Shown here: positions 31,219 through 39,017 of the stretch, piece after piece
Numbering within the stretch: the stretch's first letter is position 1
Layout: each line of letters begins with the position of its first letter
From: a virus
DNA length: 64,000 bases
IMG/VR virus record: IMGVR_UViG_3300017963_007659
Coordinates: 122,315 to 186,314 of that record
Reading direction: 5' to 3' (one strand)
Made by a program: the position numbers and the translations under genes
Notes under the pieces: model-generated
Told to the model about the DNA's origin: nothing
Databases searched by the model: none
The model's input: the letters and a program-made list of their open reading frames with translations, nothing else

Positions 31219-33624
31219 ATGACAGCTACGTTCAAACGCCTTCGAGCTACCAACACTCTCACCTACCGTGAGTTGGATGTCCCCCTCGACAACCAGGGAC
31301 TCGTCCTCATCACGGCGAAAAACAAGGACACAAACGGGAGCAATGGGTCGGGGAAGTCGAACATCTGGGAGATGCTCTGCCATCTCATCTTCGGGACAAC
31401 GGGGAAGGGGCTGAACAAGAAGGGAATCATAAACCAGTTCGTAGGCAAGGACATGCTTGTAGAGCTGGACCTGGAGGTCAACGGTACTCCCTACACCTTC
31501 GTGGAAGCCAGAAAGCACAAGAAGCACGGGACTGGTTTCCAGGTTCTCGAAAATGGGAATGACATCACGCCCAAGCGATCTGCTGGAAAGAATGAACCTC
31601 AGCTCCTCATGCAGGAGATCATCGGGTTCTCCCTACCAGAATACCTTGGTATGGTCTACCTCTGTCAGAAATTCAACCATGTGCTCGTCAAGGGAACGAG
31701 GAGCGAGAAACAAGCCTACCTCTCCGCACTCTTCGACCTCGACAAGTATGAGGTGCTCCACAAAGAGGCTAAGGAGCGGTCCAAGCAAGTCGAAAAGGAC
31801 ATGGCAGGCTACCAGTCCTATGAGAGAGACCTGGAACGCTGCAATGAAACCTTGGCTAACATTCCGGATACCGCTGTCCTCACACAGGCCCTGAATGACT
31901 CCACAACCATCATCAGTCAGAAGAAAGAGGAGAGGACTCTCCTGACACAGGAGATCACCAAACTCCGAGCTGCCAACCAGCAAGCCCAGAGGAAAGTTGA
32001 CGCCCTCTCTGCCTTGAATGACCTCAACTTCGCTGTCATATCTGAAGAGGCGTTCCAGACGCAGCGTACAGCGGTGGAAGCGAACCTGACGAAGGTACGT
32101 CAGACAATCAAGTCTCTGGAGCTGATGATTGAAAAGCTGAAGCACCGGGAGAAGGTCCAGAGCCAAATCCCAGCTCCACCGACACTGAGTCAGCAGGAGC
32201 TTCTTGACACAGCGCAGCAACTCCGCAGCAGCATTCCCACCAAGCAACTCCTCATTCAGCAGATTGAGGAGCGGAATCGAATCGCTGTGCAGCTCGAACA
32301 GTTCAAGACGCAGAGGGAAGCCTATCCCCCTCCTGAAGAGCTTGACGCCTCTCTTGCGAAGCTTCGAGAAGAGAACGCGACGGTCAAGGCTCAAGTACGA
32401 GAAGCGGAGTTCGCGCTCCGTGCTGCTACAGAGGCGAAGAAGTCTCTGGACGATATCACCGGGAGCGTATGTCCCACCTGCCATCGTGGAATTTCTCCGG
32501 AAGAGAAAGACCTGCTCATTACTGGTTTGGGTCTTCCGGAGAAGCAAGCCTCCTACGATACTCTGAGTCAGCAGGGACGAGATCTCGTAGCTGAAGAGGC
32601 GCAAGTCGTACAGCAGAAACTCGCTGTGGACAAGATCTTCGAGGAGGAGAAACGCCTCCTAGAGCGCTACGTGACCCTTCCTACGGACATTCTTGAAGAG
32701 GTGCAGGAAGCCCTTCAAGAGAACCAGGAAGCCCTCCAGACGGCTGAGAACCGCCTACAAATCTGGTCTACCATTGAGACCTTGAACGCGCAGCTCGCCA
32801 ACTTGCCTGAAGGCGACATTGCCATGAACGAAGCTGTTCTTGTGGACTTCCAGGAGCAGAAGGCGGCCTACAAGAATGAGGGTGACATCCTCAACAAGGT
32901 GTCCATTTGGATTCGAGATGCGAACTTGGACACTGATGACCTTACGGGGGATGAGGTGCTCCAGGAGAAGCAGGGGATTCTTGAAGATCTGACGACTCAG
33001 ATTGAGGACCTTATTAAAGAGCAGACTGTTGTACAGGGACAGCTTCGCGAGAGACATGAAGTCGAGACCCTGAAGCAGACGGCTGAAGAGATGTTGCAGG
33101 AAGCCTCTGCTCTTCGCCCCCGACAGATTTATCTTCCCAAGCTCGTCGATGCGTTTGGTCCGAAGGGACTCAAGACGGTTCGCTTGGATATCATCATGCA
33201 GCAGCTTGTGAAGATTCTGCCACACTACCTCAATCCCCTCTTCTCTGGTTCTGGTTATAAGGTCAGCGTGGGCAAAAATCTAGAGTTCGAGCTGTCGATG
33301 CAGCATGAGGGAAAGAGGATCGTACTTCCAGGTAAGGGGACGAGCGGAGGGGAAGCCAAATCTCTCGATATGGCGAACCTCTTTGCGCTCCGAACGTTGC
33401 GAACATCGCATAAGTCCGCTAATATATTGATTGTGGATGAGCCTTACGGAGACTTGGACGCAGGGAAGCGAGGTATCTTGACTGACCTCTTCCAGCAGCT
33501 CCGAGCTACTGAGGCTGTTAGTAGCGTGTTCGTAATCACGCATGAATCTGAGGTCTTACAGCACTCCTTTGACAAGGTTTGGACTGTGGTCCGTGAGAAC
33601 AACGAATCAAAACTGAAAGTGTGA
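31219..33624 (+). CDS. SbcC/Rad50/gp46-like recombination ATPase
   Basis: This 801-aa SMC-like protein has Walker A GSNGSGKS (40-47), long coiled-coil arms either side of a zinc hook CPTC (418-421), the ABC signature TSGGEAKS (from 708) and Walker B ILIVDEP (736-742) followed by a D-loop GDLD. It would work with an Mre11/SbcD-type nuclease to process DNA ends during recombination-dependent replication; such a partner gene is not in this window. An H-loop (VFVITHE) is present near residue 773, so the ATPase looks complete. Confidence 0.92.
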   Translation: MTATFKRLRATNTLTYRELDVPLDNQGLVLITAKNKDTNGSNGSGKSNIWEMLCHLIFGTTGKGLNKKGIINQFVGKDMLVELDLEVNGTPYTFVEARKHKKHGTGFQVLENGNDITPKRSAGKNEPQLLMQEIIGFSLPEYLGMVYLCQKFNHVLVKGTRSEKQAYLSALFDLDKYEVLHKEAKERSKQVEKDMAGYQSYERDLERCNETLANIPDTAVLTQALNDSTTIISQKKEERTLLTQEITKLRAANQQAQRKVDALSALNDLNFAVISEEAFQTQRTAVEANLTKVRQTIKSLELMIEKLKHREKVQSQIPAPPTLSQQELLDTAQQLRSSIPTKQLLIQQIEERNRIAVQLEQFKTQREAYPPPEELDASLAKLREENATVKAQVREAEFALRAATEAKKSLDDITGSVCPTCHRGISPEEKDLLITGLGLPEKQASYDTLSQQGRDLVAEEAQVVQQKLAVDKIFEEEKRLLERYVTLPTDILEEVQEALQENQEALQTAENRLQIWSTIETLNAQLANLPEGDIAMNEAVLVDFQEQKAAYKNEGDILNKVSIWIRDANLDTDDLTGDEVLQEKQGILEDLTTQIEDLIKEQTVVQGQLRERHEVETLKQTAEEMLQEASALRPRQIYLPKLVDAFGPKGLKTVRLDIIMQQLVKILPHYLNPLFSGSGYKVSVGKNLEFELSMQHEGKRIVLPGKGTSGGEAKSLDMANLFALRTLRTSHKSANILIVDEPYGDLDAGKRGILTDLFQQLRATEAVSSVFVITHESEVLQHSFDKVWTVVRENNESKLKV

Positions 33625-33634
33625 GGCGTAAGCT

Positions 33635-34027
33635 ATGCCTAAAGGGTCAGACCTGTATATGTCCGCTGCGATGTCCGCAGCCATGGTTGAGGGAGATTGC
33701 ACAGAGTACAACTGTGTGAACTGCAAAGCACCGTGCTGTGGGTTCCATGTTGGCCTCAATGAGCAGGAGTTGAAAAACGGGCACTACCTTGTGACCGAAG
33801 CTCCTGGGTATCCTATTCTGGCTCGTACAAAGGAGGGGGCTTGTGTATACCAGAATCCTGATGGGTCTTGTGGTATTTACGCAAGGCGTCCGTGGATTTG
33901 TCGAACCTATACCTGTGAGAAGGATACTCGAATTGACGACGTAGCTCGTTTCGAGACAGGACGTCCCAATATCGATACTCTCCTTCCAGATGAAAAGGCA
34001 TCGGATGGCGAAGACACAAACAAGTGA
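33635..34027 (+). CDS. YkgJ-type cysteine cluster protein (130 aa)
   Basis: Cysteines are spaced as in the YkgJ/Fe-S cluster family: CVNCKAPCCGF near residue 27, CVYQNPDGSCGIY near 69, and RPWICRTYTCE near 85. Members probably bind a metal or Fe-S cluster; the function is unknown. The gene follows the SbcC-like gene by 10 bases and overlaps the next. Confidence 0.78.
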   Translation: MPKGSDLYMSAAMSAAMVEGDCTEYNCVNCKAPCCGFHVGLNEQELKNGHYLVTEAPGYPILARTKEGACVYQNPDGSCGIYARRPWICRTYTCEKDTRIDDVARFETGRPNIDTLLPDEKASDGEDTNK

Positions 34028-34871
34028 GGAAATGCCAAAGTGCCGTGTCAAAGCACATGGCTACTGTAAGGGGCAGTGCGATACGTGTATTTCTCATGAA
34101 GTAGCTGAAGTCATTGCAATGGTGTCTGCTTCAGACCCGAAGACGGCACAGCTATGTCTTCAAGAATTGGACTTCGGCACGGTCTGGGACAAGATTCCGG
34201 AGAACTTGAAAGCTCCTCCTGAAGACCCCTTCTACTGCTCTATTCTTAAGACAGAGGTCGTCGTTCCCTGTTTGCTGAGGAGTTGTCCCTATTGGGTAGA
34301 TAGGACATCAGCGCAGAATTGTCTCCTGTGCTACTACAAGGAGCAAGAGGGAAACGAGGAGCTATCAACACGGGAGATTGCGGAGGTCTTAGACTACACG
34401 GTCACGGAAACGAACAGCCTGTTGGAATCTGCTATCACTGCTCTTAGGCATATGGCAATTGGTCTTCCTGTCGGCAGTCAAGACTTGCAGGCGACCTTCG
34501 AGTTCGTTCAGACGGAGTATGTGTGTTGTGTCTGTGAGAGACCTACACCAGAGGACCTGACGGAAGTGCTGAGAATCCCAGAGCTTGGGTTGGCTTACTG
34601 TTCTTTGGCTTGTAGAGTACGGAAGAATCCTACAGTGATTCATCTGGAACACAAATTCCATGCGGACATTGCTGACATTTTGACCTGGACGTTGGCCAAC
34701 TTTGTCAAAGCGAGTGCTATGGAGCAGGCACTGAACATGGATTCCTGTGCGATTCAGCAGCTTATCCGCCAATTCCTTGGGAAAAACGCCTTATCCGCCT
34801 TCCCTGGAGAGAAGCTCCCTGAAGCTATTCAGCCCTTCGAGGCGCTCTTCTCTTTCAACAAACTGGTTTAA
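34005..34871 (+). CDS. Multi-zinc-finger protein with sigma region 4-like helix-turn-helix (288 aa)
   Basis: Several Cys clusters (CKGQCDTC, CLLRSCPYW, CLLCYYKE, CCVCERPT, CSLACR) surround a segment ELSTREIAEVLDYTVTETNS followed by LESAITALRHM, which has the pattern of a sigma-factor region 4 or LuxR-type helix-turn-helix. I infer a transcription regulator. The start is uncertain: 34005 is chosen, with 33990 and 34032 also possible. A late-type motif follows immediately downstream. Confidence 0.55.
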   Translation: MAKTQTSEEMPKCRVKAHGYCKGQCDTCISHEVAEVIAMVSASDPKTAQLCLQELDFGTVWDKIPENLKAPPEDPFYCSILKTEVVVPCLLRSCPYWVDRTSAQNCLLCYYKEQEGNEELSTREIAEVLDYTVTETNSLLESAITALRHMAIGLPVGSQDLQATFEFVQTEYVCCVCERPTPEDLTEVLRIPELGLAYCSLACRVRKNPTVIHLEHKFHADIADILTWTLANFVKASAMEQALNMDSCAIQQLIRQFLGKNALSAFPGEKLPEAIQPFEALFSFNKLV

Positions 34872-34879
34872 AAAGCAAA

Positions 34880-34891
34880 GGTTATCTTTAG
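34880..34891 (+). promoter_or_regulatory. GGTTATCTTTAG late motif
   Basis: Twelve bases identical to the copy before the tail sheath (8226-8237). It starts the long head-gene block. The next ATG is at 34930. Confidence 0.6.
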
Positions 34892-34929
34892 ATGAAGTTC
34901 TTGACGCACAGAAAAAGGGTTGGTTTACG

Positions 34930-35679
34930 ATGAGCCAAGATATGTTTCAAAAATTCCAAGAGCGAAAAGCTGCTGCTGGGCGTCCAAGGGGCGATCTCTA
35001 CCTCGCAGACATTCAGCCCATGGACTCCAAGAATGCCGCGCGCATCCTGCTCGGGTATCATTCGTCTTTGAAAGAGCCGACTATGGATGAAGTTCAAGCA
35101 TTCGTGGTTCAGCGCTTCAAGGGTAAGGTCGAGCCTGTTTCGCGCAGTGCTGCTCGACATCCTGATGTCAATGGGTTCAGCTTGGTCGTCAAGTCTTTCA
35201 CGCCTCGTCGACCGATTGGCGATGCTGATGGCATGACGCGAGTCACTGGTTCAATCTACACAGACAAAGAGAACGTGTTCTGGGATGTGGACACCGACGA
35301 GAACGGCACGACTTTCCTGGCTCGCAGGCAAGAAGCTACTCTCATGGACATCCTGAACGAGCATCGCGCACCGTCCAGCCTCAAGAATGCCAGCTTCGCC
35401 AAGACCCAAATCTCGGCTGCGGTTGTGTATGCTGGAGATACGGTCAAAGGCTACGCGAATGGTCGTCTGTACGTCGGAACGGTCACCGACGTTCGTGGAA
35501 CGGACATCATCGTTCAGCCGAAGCAGGGGGAAGCTCTCAAAGCTTCTCTGACTGAGATTATCTCGGTTGAAGAGCGAACCGCTGAGCTGGACAATGCGAC
35601 GAAGCAGAAGCTGTACGAGTACTACACTCAAGCCTACGGCAGCGAAGAGTACGCTCGTAAGCTCGTATACGGACCGTAA
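34930..35679 (+). CDS. Putative virion protein upstream of terminase (249 aa)
   Basis: The frame is open upstream but the ATG at 34930 is the first start after the late motif. A middle beta-rich part contains an SH3-like stretch (AGDTVKGYANGRLYVGTVTDV, near residue 165). The end is helical (KQKLYEYYTQAYGSEEYARKL). No family was recognised. Its place and promoter class suggest a structural role. Confidence 0.65.
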   Translation: MSQDMFQKFQERKAAAGRPRGDLYLADIQPMDSKNAARILLGYHSSLKEPTMDEVQAFVVQRFKGKVEPVSRSAARHPDVNGFSLVVKSFTPRRPIGDADGMTRVTGSIYTDKENVFWDVDTDENGTTFLARRQEATLMDILNEHRAPSSLKNASFAKTQISAAVVYAGDTVKGYANGRLYVGTVTDVRGTDIIVQPKQGEALKASLTEIISVEERTAELDNATKQKLYEYYTQAYGSEEYARKLVYGP

Positions 35680-35714
35680 TAGCTGGTGCTGAAAGCACCT
35701 GGGAGAATGGTGCT

Positions 35715-36365
35715 ATGACCTCCTGTCCTGTCTGCCTGAACAAGGATGCAGAGACGCTTGAAGCGATCAAATCCGCCTACCTGGATGAAGGTGCATCTGC
35801 GGAGGAGATATCGAGCGAGTTCAGCATTCCCTACGACCTCATCATGGAGCATCTCTCCAAGTGTATCACCTCTGGCGAGAACAAGATCGATGGTATGAAT
35901 GATCGGTCTGAGGACCTCCAGGAAGTATACAGGAAAGTCAAAGAAGCGCTAGATGAGGCGCATATCACCTACATGGCAGACTCCAAGGGCAGTAATGCCC
36001 AAGGGTATTCTCAAATTCTGATGCAGTTTCGTGGACTTGTTCAAGACATCCATCAGCTCGACAGTCCAGAGAAGCTCGCCAGTGAGCTAGCGAATGACGT
36101 GGTTGGACCTCTTGTCTCCCGTGTCATCACTACGGTAACTGAAGAGCTGCATCGTCTCCGGGAAGACCTGACTCCTAAAGTTGGAGCGGAGCACTCCAAG
36201 GCGGTCAGCAATGCCTCCAGCGACATGCTGAAGCGTATTGGTTCTAGGCTCACCATGGACCAACAAGAAGCTGTAATCAAGATTCAGAAGCGCTTCAATG
36301 TCGTCGGGGATGACGAAGGTTCCAAGAAGAAAAAGCCCTACAAGAGTGACGCTGCTCTACACTAA
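35715..36365 (+). CDS. terS: Probable small terminase subunit (216 aa)
   Basis: It lies immediately before the large terminase. The N-terminus has CPVC...H...C and a helix-turn-helix-like run (DEGASAEEISSEFSIPYDLIMEHLSKC) suited to DNA recognition. The middle is helical, fit for oligomerisation, and the end is basic (KKKKPYKS). I have not recognised it by family; the call rests on position and domain plan. Confidence 0.55.
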   Translation: MTSCPVCLNKDAETLEAIKSAYLDEGASAEEISSEFSIPYDLIMEHLSKCITSGENKIDGMNDRSEDLQEVYRKVKEALDEAHITYMADSKGSNAQGYSQILMQFRGLVQDIHQLDSPEKLASELANDVVGPLVSRVITTVTEELHRLREDLTPKVGAEHSKAVSNASSDMLKRIGSRLTMDQQEAVIKIQKRFNVVGDDEGSKKKKPYKSDAALH

Positions 36366-36388
36366 CGAATCCACTGAAACCTTCCTCG

Positions 36389-36397
36389 GTTACTTGT
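36389..36397 (+). promoter_or_regulatory. GGTTACTTG late-type motif
   Basis: A weaker GGTTA-class copy, 35 bases before the large terminase ATG and directly followed by a terminator-like hairpin. Confidence 0.35.
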
Positions 36398-36401
36398 AGG
36401 A

Positions 36402-36420
36402 GAGGGAATGCCCTCTTTTT
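36402..36420 (+). terminator. Intrinsic terminator-like hairpin between terminase genes
   Basis: GAGGG-AATG-CCCTC followed by TTTTT. It could end or weaken transcription from upstream, lowering large terminase expression, or be a processing site. Confidence 0.55.
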
Positions 36421-36431
36421 AGTGGACAACT

Positions 36432-38621
36432 ATGCCTAAAGTAAAACCTACCATTTTAGAGGACCCTACTGCGGTTCCGTCTCTGGACTTGCCAGATCCG
36501 GAAGCAATGGTCCAACAAGCTATAGACGCTGACCTTGACGCTAGCGTCTTTTCCATTGACGAATCGGGTATTGAGTGGTGCCCTAACATTGTTGAATGGG
36601 TCACTGAGCCCAAATTCCTGTCAGCAGAGAACCCTCCCTTCCCAAAGCAGATGCAATGGATGCTTCAGCTTTTCGAGGACTACTGCCCTCATTGTAGTGA
36701 TTACGACTACATACAGGACGTCCCTGCCGGGTCCTCTTTCGATGAGCTGTTGGATAGGGTTCAACCGCTGGAATTCGGCGTATGCCCTAAGTGCAGAAAG
36801 AACAAGCTCCAATTCGAGAAAGAGGGGCTGTTTCACTTCCCGAATGAAGTCAACGTGTGCGCTGGGATGCGCTCTGGTAAAACAGCATGCGCTGGGATGA
36901 TTACCAGCTATCATATTCACAAGTTCTTGCAGCTTCCAACTCCTGCGAAGACCTTTGGTCTCTTGACGGCGAAGCAGACGCTGTATGGCACTTTCACTGC
37001 GACTACTGCGGGTCAAGCTGAGCAAACGCTGTGGAAAGCCTTCAAGGATTTGCAGGACGGCTCCGCTTGGTACCAAGAGTACATCAGCTTCATGGAGGAC
37101 AAAGCAGCTCGTCTCGGTACGGAGCTGTACCGTGAAGGTGATACCTTCGTCTACTTCATCGGGAAGCGCATCTATCTCACCTACGCTCCTGCTGACATGA
37201 AGAAGCTTCGTGGTCGCACGAGGTTGATTGCTGGGGTCGATGAGATTGGCTTCATGGATGACAACCCACAGCGCGTCACGGCGAACGCGGATGAGACATA
37301 CGAAGCTCTAATCAAGTCTCTACGTACTGTTCGCTCAGGAGCGGAAGAGCAGCGGCGTCGTGGGAACTTCAACATTCCAGACGGTCTCATGATCAATATC
37401 TCATCGCCATGCTCCGCTTCGGACAAGATCATGCGTCTGGTGGAAGAGTCCATCAGAGACCCGCGAAGAGTTTGGGATCATGTCTCCACGTGGGAAGCCA
37501 ACCCCACAATCAAAGAAGAAGACCTCGCTTCTGAGAAGCGTGCGAACTACGTCACGTACCTGCGAGACTACGGTGCTATCCCTCCGATGGCGCATAACCC
37601 CTTCATCTCCTCAGAACAGTCAGTCTTGAAGCTCGCGGACAACACCATCGTTGGTCCAGGGACGATGCAGTATGAGACGCAGAAGGATGACACCAGTGAC
37701 GGCTACTACGTTACTGGAAGGCTCGTGAGTTGTATCCGAGATAAGAACACGCCTCGGATTCTCACGATGGACGCGGGAGAGTCCTACTGCTCTTTCTCTG
37801 GTACGCTTTGCCATTACGAGAAGGATGTCGACCGCGCCATCTGTGACCTCATCTTTGAGATCATCCCCCGAGATGATGACCTGACAGGAAAGTGGCCTGT
37901 GCACTTCCCTTCTGTCTACGAGAATATCATCGAACGGTTCTGCGAAGATCTGAAGATCATACACGTAGTTACAGACCGCTGGAATTCGACTCAGATTATC
38001 CAGTCTCTTCGGATGCACACACTCAAGAGGCGTGCTGTAGAGGCTGAGAAGTACACCCTGAAGTGGGCGGACTTCGTGAACTTCCGCGCTCACGTCATGC
38101 AGAGCAACTGGCGTTTCCCCTATCCTGAGATGGAGATTCTGGAGAAACCGAAAGTTGTAGATTCGATTGCTGCTCGACGCCGGAAGAGACTGAATCTTGA
38201 AGATGCTTCAGAGACACAACGTATCGCTGAGGCTCTTAAAGACCTTCCTCTTGGTAATCCTGATGCGCTACAGAAGGTTCCCAACGCACACCTGCTACGT
38301 CAAATTTTGACAGTCAAAGAAGTAGGTAGGAAGGTGTTGAAGCCCTCTAATGACCAAGATGACATTTTCAGGTGTCTCTGCTTGGCTGACCGCTACATCT
38401 TCGCGAACAGAGAGATGTACGAATACTCAGGAACAGCAGGACAAAAGAATCTTCATCAGGGACCAAGTGCTATTGCAACTGTGAAACGTGCAGGCAGTCG
38501 AGGCGTCTACAGTCGGAAGAATTCTGACCGTGTAGTCGTTCGGAATGCTCGTCAAACTAATTCTAGTAGAAGACAAGGCGTCCGAAAAGTCAACAACCCA
38601 AATTTCTTTCCCAACAGGTAG
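36432..38621 (+). CDS. terL: Terminase large subunit
   Basis: This is the ATPase-nuclease motor that packages DNA. Walker A is GMRSGKT (145-151), Walker B is LIAGVDE (265-271), and the coupling region ISSPCS is near 323. The RNase H-like nuclease has Asp447 (LTMDAGES), Asp515 (VVTDRWNS) and Asp643/644 (QDDIFRC). Two CxxC knuckles (85-88 and 118-121) form a zinc finger in the N-terminal part, an unusual addition. At 729 aa it is longer than most. The C-terminus is basic and Asn/Arg-rich. Confidence 0.92.
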   Translation: MPKVKPTILEDPTAVPSLDLPDPEAMVQQAIDADLDASVFSIDESGIEWCPNIVEWVTEPKFLSAENPPFPKQMQWMLQLFEDYCPHCSDYDYIQDVPAGSSFDELLDRVQPLEFGVCPKCRKNKLQFEKEGLFHFPNEVNVCAGMRSGKTACAGMITSYHIHKFLQLPTPAKTFGLLTAKQTLYGTFTATTAGQAEQTLWKAFKDLQDGSAWYQEYISFMEDKAARLGTELYREGDTFVYFIGKRIYLTYAPADMKKLRGRTRLIAGVDEIGFMDDNPQRVTANADETYEALIKSLRTVRSGAEEQRRRGNFNIPDGLMINISSPCSASDKIMRLVEESIRDPRRVWDHVSTWEANPTIKEEDLASEKRANYVTYLRDYGAIPPMAHNPFISSEQSVLKLADNTIVGPGTMQYETQKDDTSDGYYVTGRLVSCIRDKNTPRILTMDAGESYCSFSGTLCHYEKDVDRAICDLIFEIIPRDDDLTGKWPVHFPSVYENIIERFCEDLKIIHVVTDRWNSTQIIQSLRMHTLKRRAVEAEKYTLKWADFVNFRAHVMQSNWRFPYPEMEILEKPKVVDSIAARRRKRLNLEDASETQRIAEALKDLPLGNPDALQKVPNAHLLRQILTVKEVGRKVLKPSNDQDDIFRCLCLADRYIFANREMYEYSGTAGQKNLHQGPSAIATVKRAGSRGVYSRKNSDRVVVRNARQTNSSRRQGVRKVNNPNFFPNR

Positions 38622-38630
38622 GTAAGAGCA

Positions 38631-38993
38631 ATGACGGCTACAAGCTTTGATACCCTCTTTAATCAGGTTGCTGCGGAGCAAGGCGTATCTGCTCTCTACA
38701 AGGGTCATGCGAGAAGCGCACTACGGTACGCAAACTTTGACCTCACCAACATCGATAACACAGAGCTGGCGAAGAAGATCATCTGCACGGCAGTGACCAA
38801 AGCGGCTGAAGCTGACGAAGGTGAGAAGGAAAAGACCGCTTCCACTTTCATGGTACCGATGTCTTTGAACAAAGAGGACCACGACGCTCAATGCCCACGA
38901 TGCAAGAGCGCGACCCCGATGCAAAATATCGAGTTACTTAACAACGTAAAGGCTCGTTATTGTGCTCAGTGTCGGCTGACTGATATCGCGTAA
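38631..38993 (+). CDS. Small zinc-ribbon protein (120 aa)
   Basis: A helical N-terminal part and a C-terminal zinc ribbon: CPRC (88-91) with CAQC (111-114). It lies 9 bases after the terminase and 24 before the portal gene. It may be a head-assembly or packaging accessory protein; the family is unknown. Confidence 0.65.
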   Translation: MTATSFDTLFNQVAAEQGVSALYKGHARSALRYANFDLTNIDNTELAKKIICTAVTKAAEADEGEKEKTASTFMVPMSLNKEDHDAQCPRCKSATPMQNIELLNNVKARYCAQCRLTDIA

Positions 38994-39017
38994 ACATTGA
39001 GCTTTAAGTAGGTACCA

